DNA of 64,000 bases from Taxillus chinensis (lineage: Eukaryota > Streptophyta > Magnoliopsida > Santalales > Loranthaceae), in the NCBI GenBank assembly GCA_023512835.1, contig CM042085.1, positions 36,348,324-36,412,323 of the forward strand. The letters run 5' to 3'. The position numbers and the translations under genes were made by a program. A model generated the notes under the pieces. The model made no database searches, had not been told where the DNA came from, and was given only the letters and a program-made list of their open reading frames with translations. Positions 36,124-48,255 of this stretch are shown in pieces (position 1 is the stretch's first letter; each line of letters starts with the position of its first letter).

Positions 36124-37993
36124 TGTCACGCCCCGGATTTCCAACCCGAGGAAACCGGTACGTGACTCCCCTTGTACCCACACGGAGGGCAAAGGGGTTA
36201 GGGTGCAAACCCCGAACATAACATTTTAAACATCCACAACACATTCAAGACAGTAAAGTAAATAAAAGCAATCCACAATCCAAACCAGTCTTTATTACAA
36301 TAAAATCCTCTTTTCAATCCATCCCCACTGGGTTTACATCAACTCCCACAAAATAACATAAATGAAAGACAGTAAAGTAAATAGGGTCTTCCACCTTGGG
36401 GTCCCACCTAACGCCTGTATGTTCCTGAAAGAAAACACAACATAGAGGGAGGGGTGAGCAACCACAGCTCAGTAGGGATCATGTCTCCCCAACCCATCCC
36501 ATGCTCCTAGCGTCTACATGAGTGTGTGTACAGGTGCAATGTAGTGACAATAAGATATAAACAAGTTGTGTTCCACAATCACACGGCACACACATATCCA
36601 CACCATACCGGCTTAGCCATATAGGCTAACATATCCACACCACTCAGGCTTAGCCCACACGGGCTAACATATCCACGACCATATAGGCTTAGCCACACGG
36701 GCTAACATATCCACGGCCATGTAGGCTTAGCCACACGGGCTAACATATCCACGGCCATATAGGCTTAGCCACACGGGCTAACATATCCACGGCCATATAG
36801 GCTTAGCCACATGGGCTAACAGTTCCAGTCCCGGGCTTCCACAACCACCGGGTTCCACGAACACAAACATACAAGGTCACTCCAGGCATTAAACCAAACA
36901 CGTAGCATACACACTTTCACAGGCATAATACCAAACACTTAGTTCGCACGCCCATCGGGCATAAAATCAAACACTTGACATGCGAGTCTCACAGGGTATT
37001 TTACCAAACGCTTAACGGGCATACATTCACCAGCCCACAAACCCACCACACGGGCATATTATCAAACACATACTAGGCATATTCCCACGGACATATCCAC
37101 ACAGGCATTTTATCGAACACTTAATATGCACACCATCCAACACTAGAATACATCAAAAGCGCCATTGAAGGCCAATATCCATATAGGAGATCACACCTAT
37201 ATGGATTACATATATATATATATATCATGTTAAACTCCATAATCCGCCCTAGAACCCTAGGGCGAGGAGGAGTTAGGAAGAACAGAACCCCTACCTCAAG
37301 TAAAACGCAACAACACAACCAATGTCCCGATCCCACGTCGAACGCCGTCCACCCACGAAGCACCGACCACCCACGCAAGACGCCCGGCAGCAACCAGGAG
37401 CTCTCCTTCCCTCTCTCTCTCTCTCTCTCTCTCGACGGGGGGTGGAGCAACAAACCCTAACCCTAAAACAGAGGGGCTTCTCCTCCTTATATAGACAACA
37501 CAACATCAAAACGACGTAGTTTTGATTAAGTGAATCCCGGGACCAAAACGACGTAGTTTTATTACACCAGTTAGCACCTTTCCGCACCCATATAGGCCAA
37601 AATACTCAGAATTTCAACATGGTCCTTTGGAGAAAGATCATTAGAATGTCAAAACCAAGGGAACCATGCAAAAATATGGCTGCACGCCAATTTGCACGTG
37701 AATTCCCCAATTCACGTGCAACTCCATATGCACTCCAAATGCTCTCAAACTTCACCCCTAGCCTCCTTGCATCATTTAGAAGACAACCACACTTGCACGT
37801 GAATTGGACCCATTTCACGTGCACCTCACATACACGTCCGTTTGGCCTAAAACTTCTATGGTAGATAGAGGACATCATTCTAAGCATCTTTCCTTTTGCA
37901 CGTGAATTCATTTGAGCCCATTCACTAGGTCAAAATCTAGAAAAACTACTCAGAAGGCAAAACTGTGACTAACTCAAGGTACGGGTCCTTACA
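36124..37993 (-). repeat. G3 5' LTR (LTR-B), 1870 bp
   Basis: Nearly identical to 29803-31667. Most differences fall at CAG or CTG positions in one copy (for example GCACAGCCCATCAGG at 30623 against GCACGCCCATCGGG at 36947). Minisatellite 36598-36820, CT run near 37412-37432, TATA near 37487, palindrome 37505-37526, hairpin 37692-37721. Confidence 0.92.
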
Positions 37994-38720
37994 AGACCCC
38001 AAAAACGCGGGGAGTTGAGATGAGAACCCCAGAAATGCGGGGATTGAGCTGAGTATGGGACAGTCATTATCTGCACCCCTTGAGATGAGATTCACATTTG
38101 CCTGGTGTGGTATGTCACGTCGCCGTGGTGGCGGGGTGTCCTCTGCCCTCCGGTGCAGGCAGAGGTATGAGGCGTGTTTATTGGGTGATGGTTATCGTTT
38201 TAGCTTAAGTCACTACACGAGCACATGCATCCACTTGACATGCATAGTTTTAGAGTGGGTCGGGCCTGGGGAGACTTGATCCCTACGAGCTGTGGTTTGC
38301 TCACCCCTCCTATGAACTGTTCTTTACAGGACCTAGCAGGCGATAGGCGGAAGAGCTGAGTTGGTAGGCCACTGGGGCTGTATGGCCTTATATATATATA
38401 CATTTGGTTGTTTTGTTTGAACTGTGTATCCTGGCTATATTGATGGGAGCTTGTTCCCTAGTGGGTTGTAAAAGGGCTTGAAGCCTCTGAGCAATGTAAT
38501 TGATGTATTGTGTTGTGAATACTGTGTATATATTGTGGTGGTGTGCTTGGCATGGAAACAGGTACATGCCCCTTGGCTTGTTGACTTGTGATACAGGGAT
38601 AGGACAGCACCCACGGTAGGTGTCCTCACTTTGGTGTTTACACCGATCCCTTGACCCTTCGGGTGCGGGCATGGGCAGTCGCTACCCATTTCCAGGGGGA
38701 AGGAAATTTGGTGCGTGACA
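37994..38720 (+). repeat. G1 3' LTR (LTR-A), right part
   Basis: It resumes with AGACC and matches the last part of the 5' LTR, including the CTCACCCCTCCTATGAA block, the predicted leader acceptor TTCTTTACAG at 38329 and the end GTGCGTGACA. Confidence 0.92.
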
Positions 38721-39299
38721 GGTTTGCTATCTTCCATACCATACTTCTTCGGTAATTCTTTGGCATACTTGTGTTGTGATATAAAAATTCCATCCACAGT
38801 CTGCCTAATCTGCAGTCCTAAGAAGTAGGTTAATTCCCCTATAAGAGACATTTCAAGTTCATCACTCATCCTTTTAGCAAATTCTTCACATAATCCTGAG
38901 TGACATCCCCCGAAAATAATGTCATCTACATAGACTATTGTAGCCAACTGTCCTCTATCTGAATTTACAATATACATATTATGATCCATTGTACCTTTGT
39001 TGAGTCTGTATCCTCATTTTTCTTTTCTTTTTCATGCTCAGACTTTTCTTTTTCCTGAGGTTCTTCTTCTTCAAAATCTGGATTCTCATCCTCAGTTACA
39101 TCCTTCTTCCAATTCTCATCAACCTTAACTTCACTTGAAGTTATTACTTTTCCAAGTCTTGGAAGAAATACTCTATAGCCCTTTGTCTGAACTGAGTACC
39201 CAACAAATGTTCCTTCCTCAGATCTGGCATGAAATTTTCCTCTTCCTTGCTCCTTTATCTTTACAAAGAAAGGACTCCCAAATATTCCAAGTACTTAGC
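38721..39299 (-). pseudogene. C2: SIRE-like copia fragment right of G1, internally deleted
   Basis: On the minus strand the upper part encodes the end of integrase and the acidic linker (FFVKIKEQGRGKFHARSEEG, GYRVFLPRLGKV, then an E/K-rich stretch). It then jumps directly to late RT: NSDRGQLATIVYVDDIIFGG, GELTYFLGLQIRQ and KYAKELPKKYG. The early RT (fingers and first palm motifs) is missing, so this copy had a deletion apart from the G1 insertion. It ends against copia C3 at 39299/39300. Confidence 0.82.
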
Positions 39300-39301
39300 T
39301 G

Positions 39302-39830
39302 TTGACTTTTTCCCAGACCATAAAAGCCAAGAAGAAGGTGAACAAGAAAGAGAAGACTCCTAAAGTTGGAAAGTGTTTCTATTACGACAAAGAAGGGCAC
39401 TGGAAGAGGAACTGTAAAAAGTACCTCCAAACAGTGAAGCCAAAGGAATGTATTGTGCTTGTCCTTGAAACTGCTTTAGTAAAAAAATCAAATAATCTTT
39501 GGATTATAGATTCTGGTGCCACAAATAATGTTCGTACTTCTTTACAGGGATTTAGGTCCAAAAGCATCTTAGGGAAGGGGAATTCACTTTCGAAGTTGGC
39601 ACTCGGGATTCAGTTTCAGCAATGGCAGTGGGAGTGCTAAAGTTATATTTTAGAAATAAATTTATTTTGTTAAAGGATTATTTTTATGTACCTGAGTTGA
39701 ATAGGAATTTAATTTCAGTTTCTTCTTTGGTTGAACATCGTTATTCTATTAGTTTTGCTAAAAATGTTTTAGTTTATAAGAATAATATTTTTGATATGTT
39801 CCGGCATAAAAAAGGAAAATAATCTTTACA
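39302..39830 (+). pseudogene. C3 gag zinc knuckle and protease
   Basis: The nucleocapsid motif reads C-FYY-DKEGHWKRNC: the second cysteine of CCHC is replaced by tyrosine. The protease follows with WIIDSGATNN (about 39501-39530) in place of the usual DSGATNH/HV. The stretch PELNRNLISVSSLVEH (near 39690-39740) is a typical copia segment leading to integrase. Frames shift near 39630 and 39800. Confidence 0.85.
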
Positions 39831-40445
39831 AAATTACTCCTAGCATTCATACATTGTTAAACACTGAAATAATTGATGATGAATCAATTCCAAAACGAGT
39901 TAAGTTAGATACAGATGAAACATATCTTTGGCACATAAAACATGGACACATTAACCAAACTAGGATTCAAAGGTTAGTAAAGGATGGACTTTTGAATGGT
40001 TTAGAGGTTACTCCTTTACCCAACTGTGAATCATGTTTGGAGGGTAAAATGACCAAGAGGTCTTTTCCATCGAAAGGACATCGTGTTAATGATCTCCTAG
40101 AGCTAGTACACAAATGTTTGCAAACCATTTAATGTACCAGCAAGAGGAGGTAATGAGTATTTCATTACTTTCATTGACGATTTATCTAGATATGAAAAGT
40201 TTAAAGAATTTCGGATTGAGACGAAAAAGCAATTAGGTAGACCTATCAAGATGCTTCGATCAGATCAAGGTGGAGGGTACCTGGATAATGAGTTCAGGTC
40301 ATATCTAACTGATAATGAGATTTTGTATCAACTCTATGCACCTGGCTCACCACAGCAAAATGGTGTTACAGAGAGAAGGAATAGGATAATGCTTAACATG
40401 ATGGGATTAATGTTAAATAGTTCATCATTGCCCAAATCGTTTTAG
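39791..40445 (+). pseudogene. C3 integrase, with internal deletion
   Basis: The GAG-pre-integrase zinc region has LWHIKHGHIN and CESCLEGKMTKRSF (to about 40060). The core has FITFIDDLSRY, RSDQGGGYL and PGSPQQNGVTERRNR, giving the expected D, D and E residues. Between FIDDLSRY and the FKEFR segment about a dozen residues normally present are missing. A stop follows at 40443. Confidence 0.85.
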
Positions 40446-42496
40446 GGGTATGCACTATATACGTTTGTTTATTTGATAAACAGGGTTCCTTCTAAATCCA
40501 TACCTAAAACACTATTCGAATTATGGACAAGCCATAAACCAAGTTTAAGGCATATCCGAATCTGGGGGTGTAGGGCCCATGTCAAAAGGGCTAAGGTGGA
40601 TAAGTTGGATGAACACATTGAGTTGTGCATTTTTGTAGGATATCCAAAAGAAAACAAAAGATGGTTTATTTTATAGTCAAAAAGATAAAAAGAAAGTGTT
40701 TATATCGACAAATGTTAAATATCTTGAAGATGACCATATTAAAATGACAAATCAGATCATCCAATAGAGTTGGATAAGATACCAGCTGATGAGATCAGTG
40801 ACCCAACTCAGAATCAACATGATGAGATCATTATTGATCAACCAGTCATAAGAAATGAGACCACGCCATTAAAACAACATCCAATTACTTTACGTCACAA
40901 TGGGAGGGTTGTTAGATAACTAGACCATTACATAGGAGTTGGACATGCTCGGGTAGCTATCTTTGATGATCATAAAGATGATCCCTTAACCTTAAGTGAT
41001 GCAATGAATGATGTAAATTTCAAAGCATGGCAACAAGCAATGGATGCTGAAATGAATTCAATGTATTCAAACCAAGTTTGGGAACTTGTGGATTTGCTCG
41101 AAGGGGTGGAACCAATTGGATGAAAATGCATTTATAAAAGGAAAAGAGGCGTTGATGGAAAAGTAAAGACTTTTAAAGCTAGGCTGGTAGCCAAGGGCTA
41201 CACCCAGAAAGAAGGTATCGATTATGCGGAAACCTTCTCTCTGGTGGCAATACTTAAATCCATTAGCATCCTCCTATCTATAGTTGCGCATCTCGATTAT
41301 GTGATTTGGCAAATGGATGTGAAAACAACATTAATGAATGGTCGTTTGGAGGAGAGTATCTATATGATACAGCCTAAAGGATTCATTGCTAAAGGGAAAT
41401 AACATAAAGTATGCAAGTTGCAGAAATTCATTTATGGACTCAAGCAAGCCTCTAGGTCTTGGAACATTAGATTTGGCAAGATGGTTAAATCATTTGATTT
41501 CAAATAGAGCATAGACGAGTCACGCGTTTATAGCAAGATAAAGGATGGAAATGTGGTCTTCCTTATTCTTTATGTTGATGATATTCTTATCATTGGGAAT
41601 GATATAGTATCATTAGAATCGGTCAAATAATGGTTGACTTAACAATTCCAAATGAAAGACTTGGGAGAACCATGCTATGTTCTTAGAATAGGAAGAACAA
41701 GATGCTTGTATTATCCCAAGCCTCGTACATAGATAAAATACTTGAGAAGTATTATATGCAAAATTCCAAAAAGGGTCAACAACCCATGAGAAATGGAATT
41801 ACGTTGTCTAAGGAAATGTCTCCTAAGACACAAACAGAGATTTATAGCATGCGAAAGATATCCTATGCTTCAACAGTTGGTAGTCTAATGTATGTTATGT
41901 TATGTACGAGACCAGATATTTGTTACGCGGTGGGAATTGTTAGTAGATATCAATCGAATTTGGGATTAAAACATTGGGAATCAGTTAAGCATATTCTTAA
42001 GTATCTTCAGAGGACTATGAATTACATGCTTGTATATTTAGGGTACACTGATTCTAATTTTCAATTGGATCCAGATTCGAGGAAGTCAACCTCTGGCTCA
42101 ATGTTCACTCGAATGGTGGAGCTATAGTTTGGAGGTGTGAAACAATCTTATGTTTCTGACTCTACCATGGAAGTCGAATATGTGGCAGCTTCGGAAGCTG
42201 TCAAAGAGGTTGTATGGCTCCATAACTTCTTGAGGGATTTAGAGGTTATCCCTAACCTTAAGCGACCCATGACCATTTATTGTGACAATAGTGGTACGGT
42301 TTCAAATAGTAATGAACTAAGAAGCCATCAAAGGGGAAAACACATTGAACGGAAGTTTCACCTCATCGGAGACATTGTGGATCGTGGTGACATGTCAGTA
42401 TGCAAGATAGCATCGGAGGACAACCCAACTGATCCTTTTACAAGGACTCATCCTTCTAGAGTTTTTGATGGACACCTTGAGAGGTTGGGAATTTGA
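40446..42496 (+). pseudogene. C3 integrase C-terminus, reverse transcriptase and RNase H
   Basis: Motifs in order: LINRVPSKSIPKTLFELW (40465-40520), [21 protein letters not shown] (about 41179-41240), QMDVKTTLMNG, YGLKQAS, LYVDDILIIGND (41569-41604), SYASTVGSLMYVMLCTRPDI and RNase H with YCDNSGTVSNS and KHIERKFHLIGDIV (to 42496). Several in-frame stops (for example at 41101, 41401 and 41505) make it non-functional. RT and RNase H convert element RNA to DNA. Confidence 0.87.
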
Positions 42497-42520
42497 GATA
42501 TGACACAGTTGCTTTAATGC

Positions 42521-42531
42521 AAGTGGGAGAT
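42521..42531 (+). other. C3 polypurine tract
   Basis: AAGTGGGAGAT, the usual copia tract, directly before the LTR start. Confidence 0.8.
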
Positions 42532-43673
42532 TTTTGGGATAGTGCTATATAAAGCAACATATAATCCTAATTATGTAAAGATCATTTCTGATTAATTTAA
42601 ATATAATTTAGGTATTTATTAGATTGCAATATTATGTTTTCTTATGTGACTAAGCATCATGACATCCCGTTACTTATTGAAGTATATTATTGGGTATGTG
42701 TGGGATACATACAATAGATCCACTAATTAAACTAAGTATAAAATTTGTTTACAATCGATGAATGGAGTTTGGGATACTCTATTCTAATAAGATTGTGGTC
42801 TTGACTATTTCCATAGTAGGAGTGATCTAATCTATGACCATTGTAAAGAGTTTGCAAATAGTAGGACCAGTATGTATTTATAGATATTGAGCAGGACCAT
42901 GATAGAATAAATTTTTCAACTAATCTCTGTTGCATTATATGAAGAATTTTATATTCTATTGTTGGATGACTGATTTATGGATTGATCTTAATCCAGACCG
43001 TTTGATTAACTCATGTCTATAATTTATGCCTTTTAACTTATCAATCAGTAAGAGGCTTGATGCTTCAAATACATCGATATCTTGGAAATATGATATTATA
43101 GATAGTGGGAGCATCAAGTCAGGTGCATGGAATCCACTACTTCGTTACACGAAAAGTAATAATATTCCCATGTTGTTTAATTCGGGATTTTTGGATTAAT
43201 CAAGCGCTTGTAACTATATTGGATATAATTTATTATAAATCTTAATTCATGATTGGATCATGAATAGGTCACCCATTGGAGAATTAATGGTAACACATGG
43301 AAAAAGATATAATTAGAGAGGTTAAACGGAATCTTTTGATATCTTGTCTCTAATTATGAATATCATAGTAGATGATTATATCACATGGTAATCGAGTTAT
43401 ATCGATGGACAAATCTTTTATTATGGATTCTTGTAATTATATTTGCTTAATCTTATAGTGCAGTTTTAGTCCCTGATCGTGGCTTGGACTAAAACTAATA
43501 AATAATAATTTAATGGATTAATGAGATTAATTAATTAAATATTATTTATTAGAGCTTCGATTAAGTGGGTCCATTTGGTCCCTCTTGCTAGCACCGTTTA
43601 TTCTTGTATGGAATACTGGATCGTTGTGAGACAATTCTCTGGTTGTGTTTAAGAGCTAATTAATTAATGTGTG

Positions 43674-43712
<39 letters not shown>

Positions 43713-44253
43713 CATGGTTGTTTTCTAATTAGATTAAATAAATAATAATAAATGTTTTATCCATTTAATGTGATTAAATGAATAATTATATTATTTATTT
43801 ATTTAATGAATAAATAATATTGAATATTTATTTAATTAGCTTTGTTGCTTAATAATCATATTATTTAAAGAGTTTAAATAATATGTATTATTATTATTTA
43901 ATCGAAGAGGCATATACATAATAGCACAAGGGTGCCCTTATGTAAAGACCTATGTTTAGATGTTTTATAGATAGTCATTATTTGGTGCTTGAAGATACCA
44001 TTTCGGTATTGTGCTCGGCGATTCGAGCGTTTTGGCTATAGCTGGGTCCAATTTGGAGTTTGGGACCCTAGAAGGGCGATTGTGTAATTTTAGGCATTAT
44101 TAACTAAGGAATTAACACAAAATATAAATAGGGAAGGGAGAGAAAGAGATAGCGAGAAGGCCATTGCATTCCTTAGTTTTGGAGAGAGCATAGAGCATGG
44201 AAAAAGGGGTTTGCCAACTTTGGAGCTTGGAGCTTGGATTTGGGGTTGATTCT

Positions 44254-46497
44254 TGTAAGGACCCATGTTTAAGGAGTTCTTGGAGTTAGCCTTAAGTAAG
44301 AGACCTTGTCTTAGAGAATGAACATCAGAACAGTGATGTGCTAATCGAATGGAGAATTTTGACTATACTTGGGGCTCAAGTTGGAGTTCGAGGCCCTGAG
44401 GGGTATTTTGAGAATTTCACATATCATAAATAATCTTTATTTGAGGGATTTATTTTAATATTTGTTAGGCTTAATGAATTGGGCTGTTGAGCTTAAAAGA
44501 TGGGTTAGAAAACCTTGGCCTTTGGGCTTTTAGATCTTTGGGCTTTTAATTAATCAAAACTACGTCGTTTTGATGTAGGGATTCACTTAATCAAAACTAC
44601 ATCGTTTTGATTATGTGGGAAAATATATAAAGAAAAAGGGGTTAAAAAAATTAGGGGGATTTCTCATTTGCAAACCCTAGCAACCGTCGGGGGGGAGAGA
44701 GAGAGAGAGACACGGTCGAGAGAGAGGGAGAGACGGCTAGAGAGGGAGAGGGAGACGATCCAAGGCCGATGATCGAGGTTCTGCCGACGACGGGAGACCG
44801 GAGGCGTCGAGGTAGCTATGATACAATGATCTGTTGTATTCCCAAATTCTTGAGGTAGGGATTTCTTGATCAACCCTTGAAACTCTCTCACAAAATTCTG
44901 GATTTTACCTGTCATGGATGTGATGATGAGTATATACCTATATATATAAGCGCGTGTTGGTTTATTGTGAGATTTTTAGTAGATATCTGAGGAAAAATTG
45001 ATTTGGATGGCCTGGGTATGTCTAGATGGGTGGTTAAGCATGAGTGTAGAGGCTGGAATTGAAAATAGGCCTTGTATCCTAGGTTTAACGCCTAATAATT
45101 TACAAACTAACCGGAATTGGAGGTGGGTTCTTTAGAGAGAAGTCTTTAGAATAACAAAACAAAGAAAACTGTGCAAAAACATGGCTGCACACCAATTTGC
45201 ACGCCATATCCCCAATTGGCGTGCAGGTCCAATTGCCCTGAAAATTTACCCCGGACATCCTTGAGGTGTGTAGAATGTAGGGAGCCAAAAATACCCCTGT
45301 ACGCCATATGACCCATATGACGTGCACCCTTCATTTTGCTTCTTTTGGCTGCCCCATTTAGCCAGAAGTCCCTTGTGTGAAAAATAAAGTGATTTGGGTA
45401 ACAATCACGAGTTGAATTTGTCTTAAAATTTGCCAAAATAGCTCAAAAACACCTATGTTGGTAGAACTATAAATTGTGAATGTTAGTGAATGTTGTTGCA
45501 CAGTATGAGCTGAATGCACTGTTGATTTACATTGATGTATCTGAGTTATGCTTGCTGAGTTGCATTGATATATTTGAGTCGTGCTCTCTGAGTTACATTG
45601 TACTGAGTTGAGACGTATGCTTGAGCTGCATTACTGAGTTACACTTGCGTTTGAGCTGTGTTTGCTGAGATGTACTTGAAATGTATGTGCTGAGATGTTG
45701 TGAACTTGTATTTGAGAATGAGTACCCAAACACTTGTGGGTTGAGATGACTTATGGGCCAGGCACAACTACTGGACCCCTTTTTGAGATTTGGCCAGGGC
45801 TGCGGTCCTGAGTCTCGGTGTAGCACTCACGACGGTGGGCTAAGTCTTTTCTATTCCTGAGGGTAGGTATGGCATCCGAGGAGGTGATGGCCATATCGAC
45901 TCGAGTGGAAAATGTTGCATTGGTGACCATGCAACATTCGCCTGGATGTGGTATGTCATGTCGCCGTGGTGGCGGGTGTCCTCTGCCCTCCGGTGTGGGC
46001 ACGGGTAAATGGTGTGTTCCTGGGTGATGTGTCTTTGTTTAGGTTTAGGCACTACACGAGCACAAGCATACACTTGTCATGCATATTGTAGAGTGGGACG
46101 GGTCAGGGGAGACTGGAACCCTACTGAGCTATGGGTTGCTCACCCCTCCTATAAACTGTTCTTTTGCAGGGTCTAGCAGGCGGTAGGTGAAAGAGTTGTG
46201 GTGGTAGGCTACTGAGGCTGAAGATTTTATTAATTTCATTGTTTTTGTGGAATTGTGCTTTTATGGTTTGGATTGTTTGTAAACAGAATATATTATGGTT
46301 TAATGGGAGTTTTTCCCCAACTGAGTTGTAATGGACTTTGGGCCCCTTTGAGATGTAATAAATTGTGATATGATTATTATTTAATTTGTGGTTGTATGCA
46401 TGGTTTGGGTGCAGGAGCATGCCCCGTGGCATGTAGCCTGGTTGTACAAGTTTGGGACGGCACCCATGTCAAGTCCTTTTTCTTTTAGGTGCTTGCA
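44254..46497 (+). mobile_element. LTR-C copy inside LTR-E, 3' end missing
   Basis: It starts TGTAAGGACCC and matches the solo LTR-C at 22367-24714 in opposite orientation. ACGT palindromes lie at 44553-44574 and near 44590-44611, TATATAA at 44624, and a predicted leader intron from 44855 (TTGAG/GTAGGG) to 46169 (TTCTTTTGCAG). It is interrupted by LTR-B at 46498, and its last part, about 70 bp, is not found afterwards, so its own target duplication cannot be confirmed. Confidence 0.85.
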
Positions 46498-47621
46498 TGT
46501 CACGCCCCGGATTTCCAACCCGAGGAAACCGGTACGTGACTCCCCTTGTACCCACACGGAGGGCAAAGGGGTTAGGGTGCAAACCCCGAATATAACATTT
46601 TAAACATCCACAACACATTCAAGAAAATAAAGTTCATAAAAGCAATCCACAATCCAAACCAGTCTTTATTACAACAAAATCCTCTTTTCAATCCATCCCC
46701 ACTGGGGTTACATCAATTCCCATAAAAATAACATAAATGGTAGACAGTAAAGTAAATAAGGTCTTCCACCTTGGGGTCCCACCTAACGCCTGTATGTTCC
46801 TGAAAGAAAACACAACATAAAGGGAGGGGTGAGCAACCACAGCTCATTAGGGATCATGTCTCCCCAACCCATCCCATGCTCCTAGCGTCTACATGAGTGT
46901 GTACGGGTGCGGTGTAGTGACAATAAAATGTAAACAAGTTGTATTCCACATTCACAAGGCACACACCTATCCACGGCCATCCAGGCTTAGCCATACAGGG
47001 CTAACATATCCACACCACTCAGGCTTAGCCACACGGGCTAACATATCCACAGCCTCTCAAGCTTAGCCACACAGGCTAACATGTCCACGGCCATATAGGC
47101 TTAGCCACACAGGCTAACAGTTCCAGTTCCGGGCTTCTACAGCCACCGGGTTCCACAAGCAAAACATACAAGGTCACACAGGCATTAAACCAAACACATA
47201 GCATACACACTTTCACAGGCATAATACCAAACACTTAGTTCACACAGCCCATCAGGCATAAAATCAAACACTTGACATGCAGAGTCTCACAGGTATTTTA
47301 CCAAACGCTTAACATGCATACATTCACAAACCCACAAACCCAGCCACACAGGCATATTATCAAACACTTAATATGCACACCATCCAACACCAGAATACAT
47401 CAAAAACTGCCATTGAAGGCCAACATCCATATAGGAGATCACCTATATGGATTACATATATATATAAACAGGTATAACTCTATAATCTGCCTTAGAACCC
47501 TAGGACAGAGGAGGATTTAGGAAGAACAGAACCCCTACCTTGTATGTTCTCCTGCTCCCGCTTCCACGCAAGACTCCGACCACCCACGCAAGACGCTCCG
47601 ACAGCCAGCAGAAGCTCTCCT

Positions 47622-47682
<61 letters not shown>

Positions 47683-48164
47683 ACGGCTGGTGGAGCAACA
47701 AACCCTAACCCTAAAACAGAGGGGCTTCTCCTCCTTATATAGACAACACAACATCAAAACGACGTAGTTTTGATTAAGTGAATCCCAGCATCAAAACAAC
47801 GTAGTTTTGATGGAACAAGATATGACCTTCTCACATCCATACACACCAAAATAGTCACAATTTCAACATGGTCGTTTGGGAAAAGATGATTAGAATGACA
47901 AAACCAAGGCAACCATGCAAAAACCTGCCTGCACGCCAATTTGAACACCAATTCCCCAATTGGAGTGCAGCTCCAAATGCACTCAAACTTCACCCCAAGC
48001 CTCCTTGCATCTTGTAGAGGTCTGAGAAGCAAAAATATGCTTGCACGTAAAATGGGTGAATTCACGTGCAGCTCCAAATGCTCTGAAATTTCTGTGGTAG
48101 GTAGAGGACCTCATTCTAAGAAACTTTTGTTCTTGCACGCCAATTATTTGAGGCCATCTACCCT
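46498..48164 (-). mobile_element. truncated LTR-B copy with mosaic promoter
   Basis: The plus strand starts TGTCACGCCCCGG like the G3 LTRs and stays close to them through a four-copy 38-bp minisatellite (46971-47119), a long CT microsatellite (about 47616-47680), telobox, TATA box and ACGT palindrome (47756-47777). Beyond that it resembles LTR-D1 more than LTR-B (TGCACGCCAATT and AATTATTTGAGGCCATCTAC in place of CACGTG motifs). The expected end GGGTCCTTACA is absent. It breaks off near 48164. Confidence 0.75.
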
Positions 48165-48255
48165 CATGGGGCTCTATTGGTTGTGTTGAGGCCAATCTAG
48201 GGCTGCCGGAGAGCACGCCAATTATTTGAGGCCAATTATTTGGAGGCCAATTATT
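48165..48255. repeat. scrambled junction with short copied segments
   Basis: The block repeats CACGCCAATTATTTGAGGCC from the adjoining LTR-B two to three times, with fragments of it. It also contains CCTCATGGGGCTCTATTGGT and ATCTAGGGCTG, which recur in LTR-E at about 48322-48380. Copies from both sides suggest patchwork repair synthesis at a break. Confidence 0.6.

Larger units (their letters stand above)
29803..37993 (-). mobile_element. G3: internally deleted, non-autonomous gypsy element with LTR-B ends, 8191 bp
   Basis: The plus strand reads TGTCACGCCCC...GGGTCCTTACA. Exact target duplications AGACC lie at 29798-29802 and 37994-37998. On the minus strand: 5' LTR 36124-37993, initiator-Met primer site 36109-36120, a leader homologous to that of G2, a gag N-terminal remnant, a pol C-terminal remnant, about 2 kb of amino-skewed (A/C-rich on the plus strand) non-coding DNA, a polypurine tract at 31668-31680 and the 3' LTR 29803-31667. 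The internal region is 4456 bp and lacks protease, RT and integrase, so proteins must have come from a relative. Confidence 0.88.
7472..38720 (+). mobile_element. G1: Ty3/gypsy chromovirus (Tekay/Del type), disrupted by four later insertions
   Basis: The element begins TGTAAGGACC at 7472 and ends GTGCGTGACA at 38720. Flanks are GGCTT (7467-7471) and GGTTT (38721-38725), a 5-bp target duplication with one mismatch, and both flanks are the same copia C2 gene. Removing the four nested insertions leaves about 9.3 kb: LTR-A, an initiator-Met primer site, gag, protease, RT, RNase H, integrase with a chromodomain-like tail, a polypurine tract and LTR-A. Frameshifts and stops are spread through gag and pol. 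It is the oldest gypsy layer in the stack. Confidence 0.9.
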
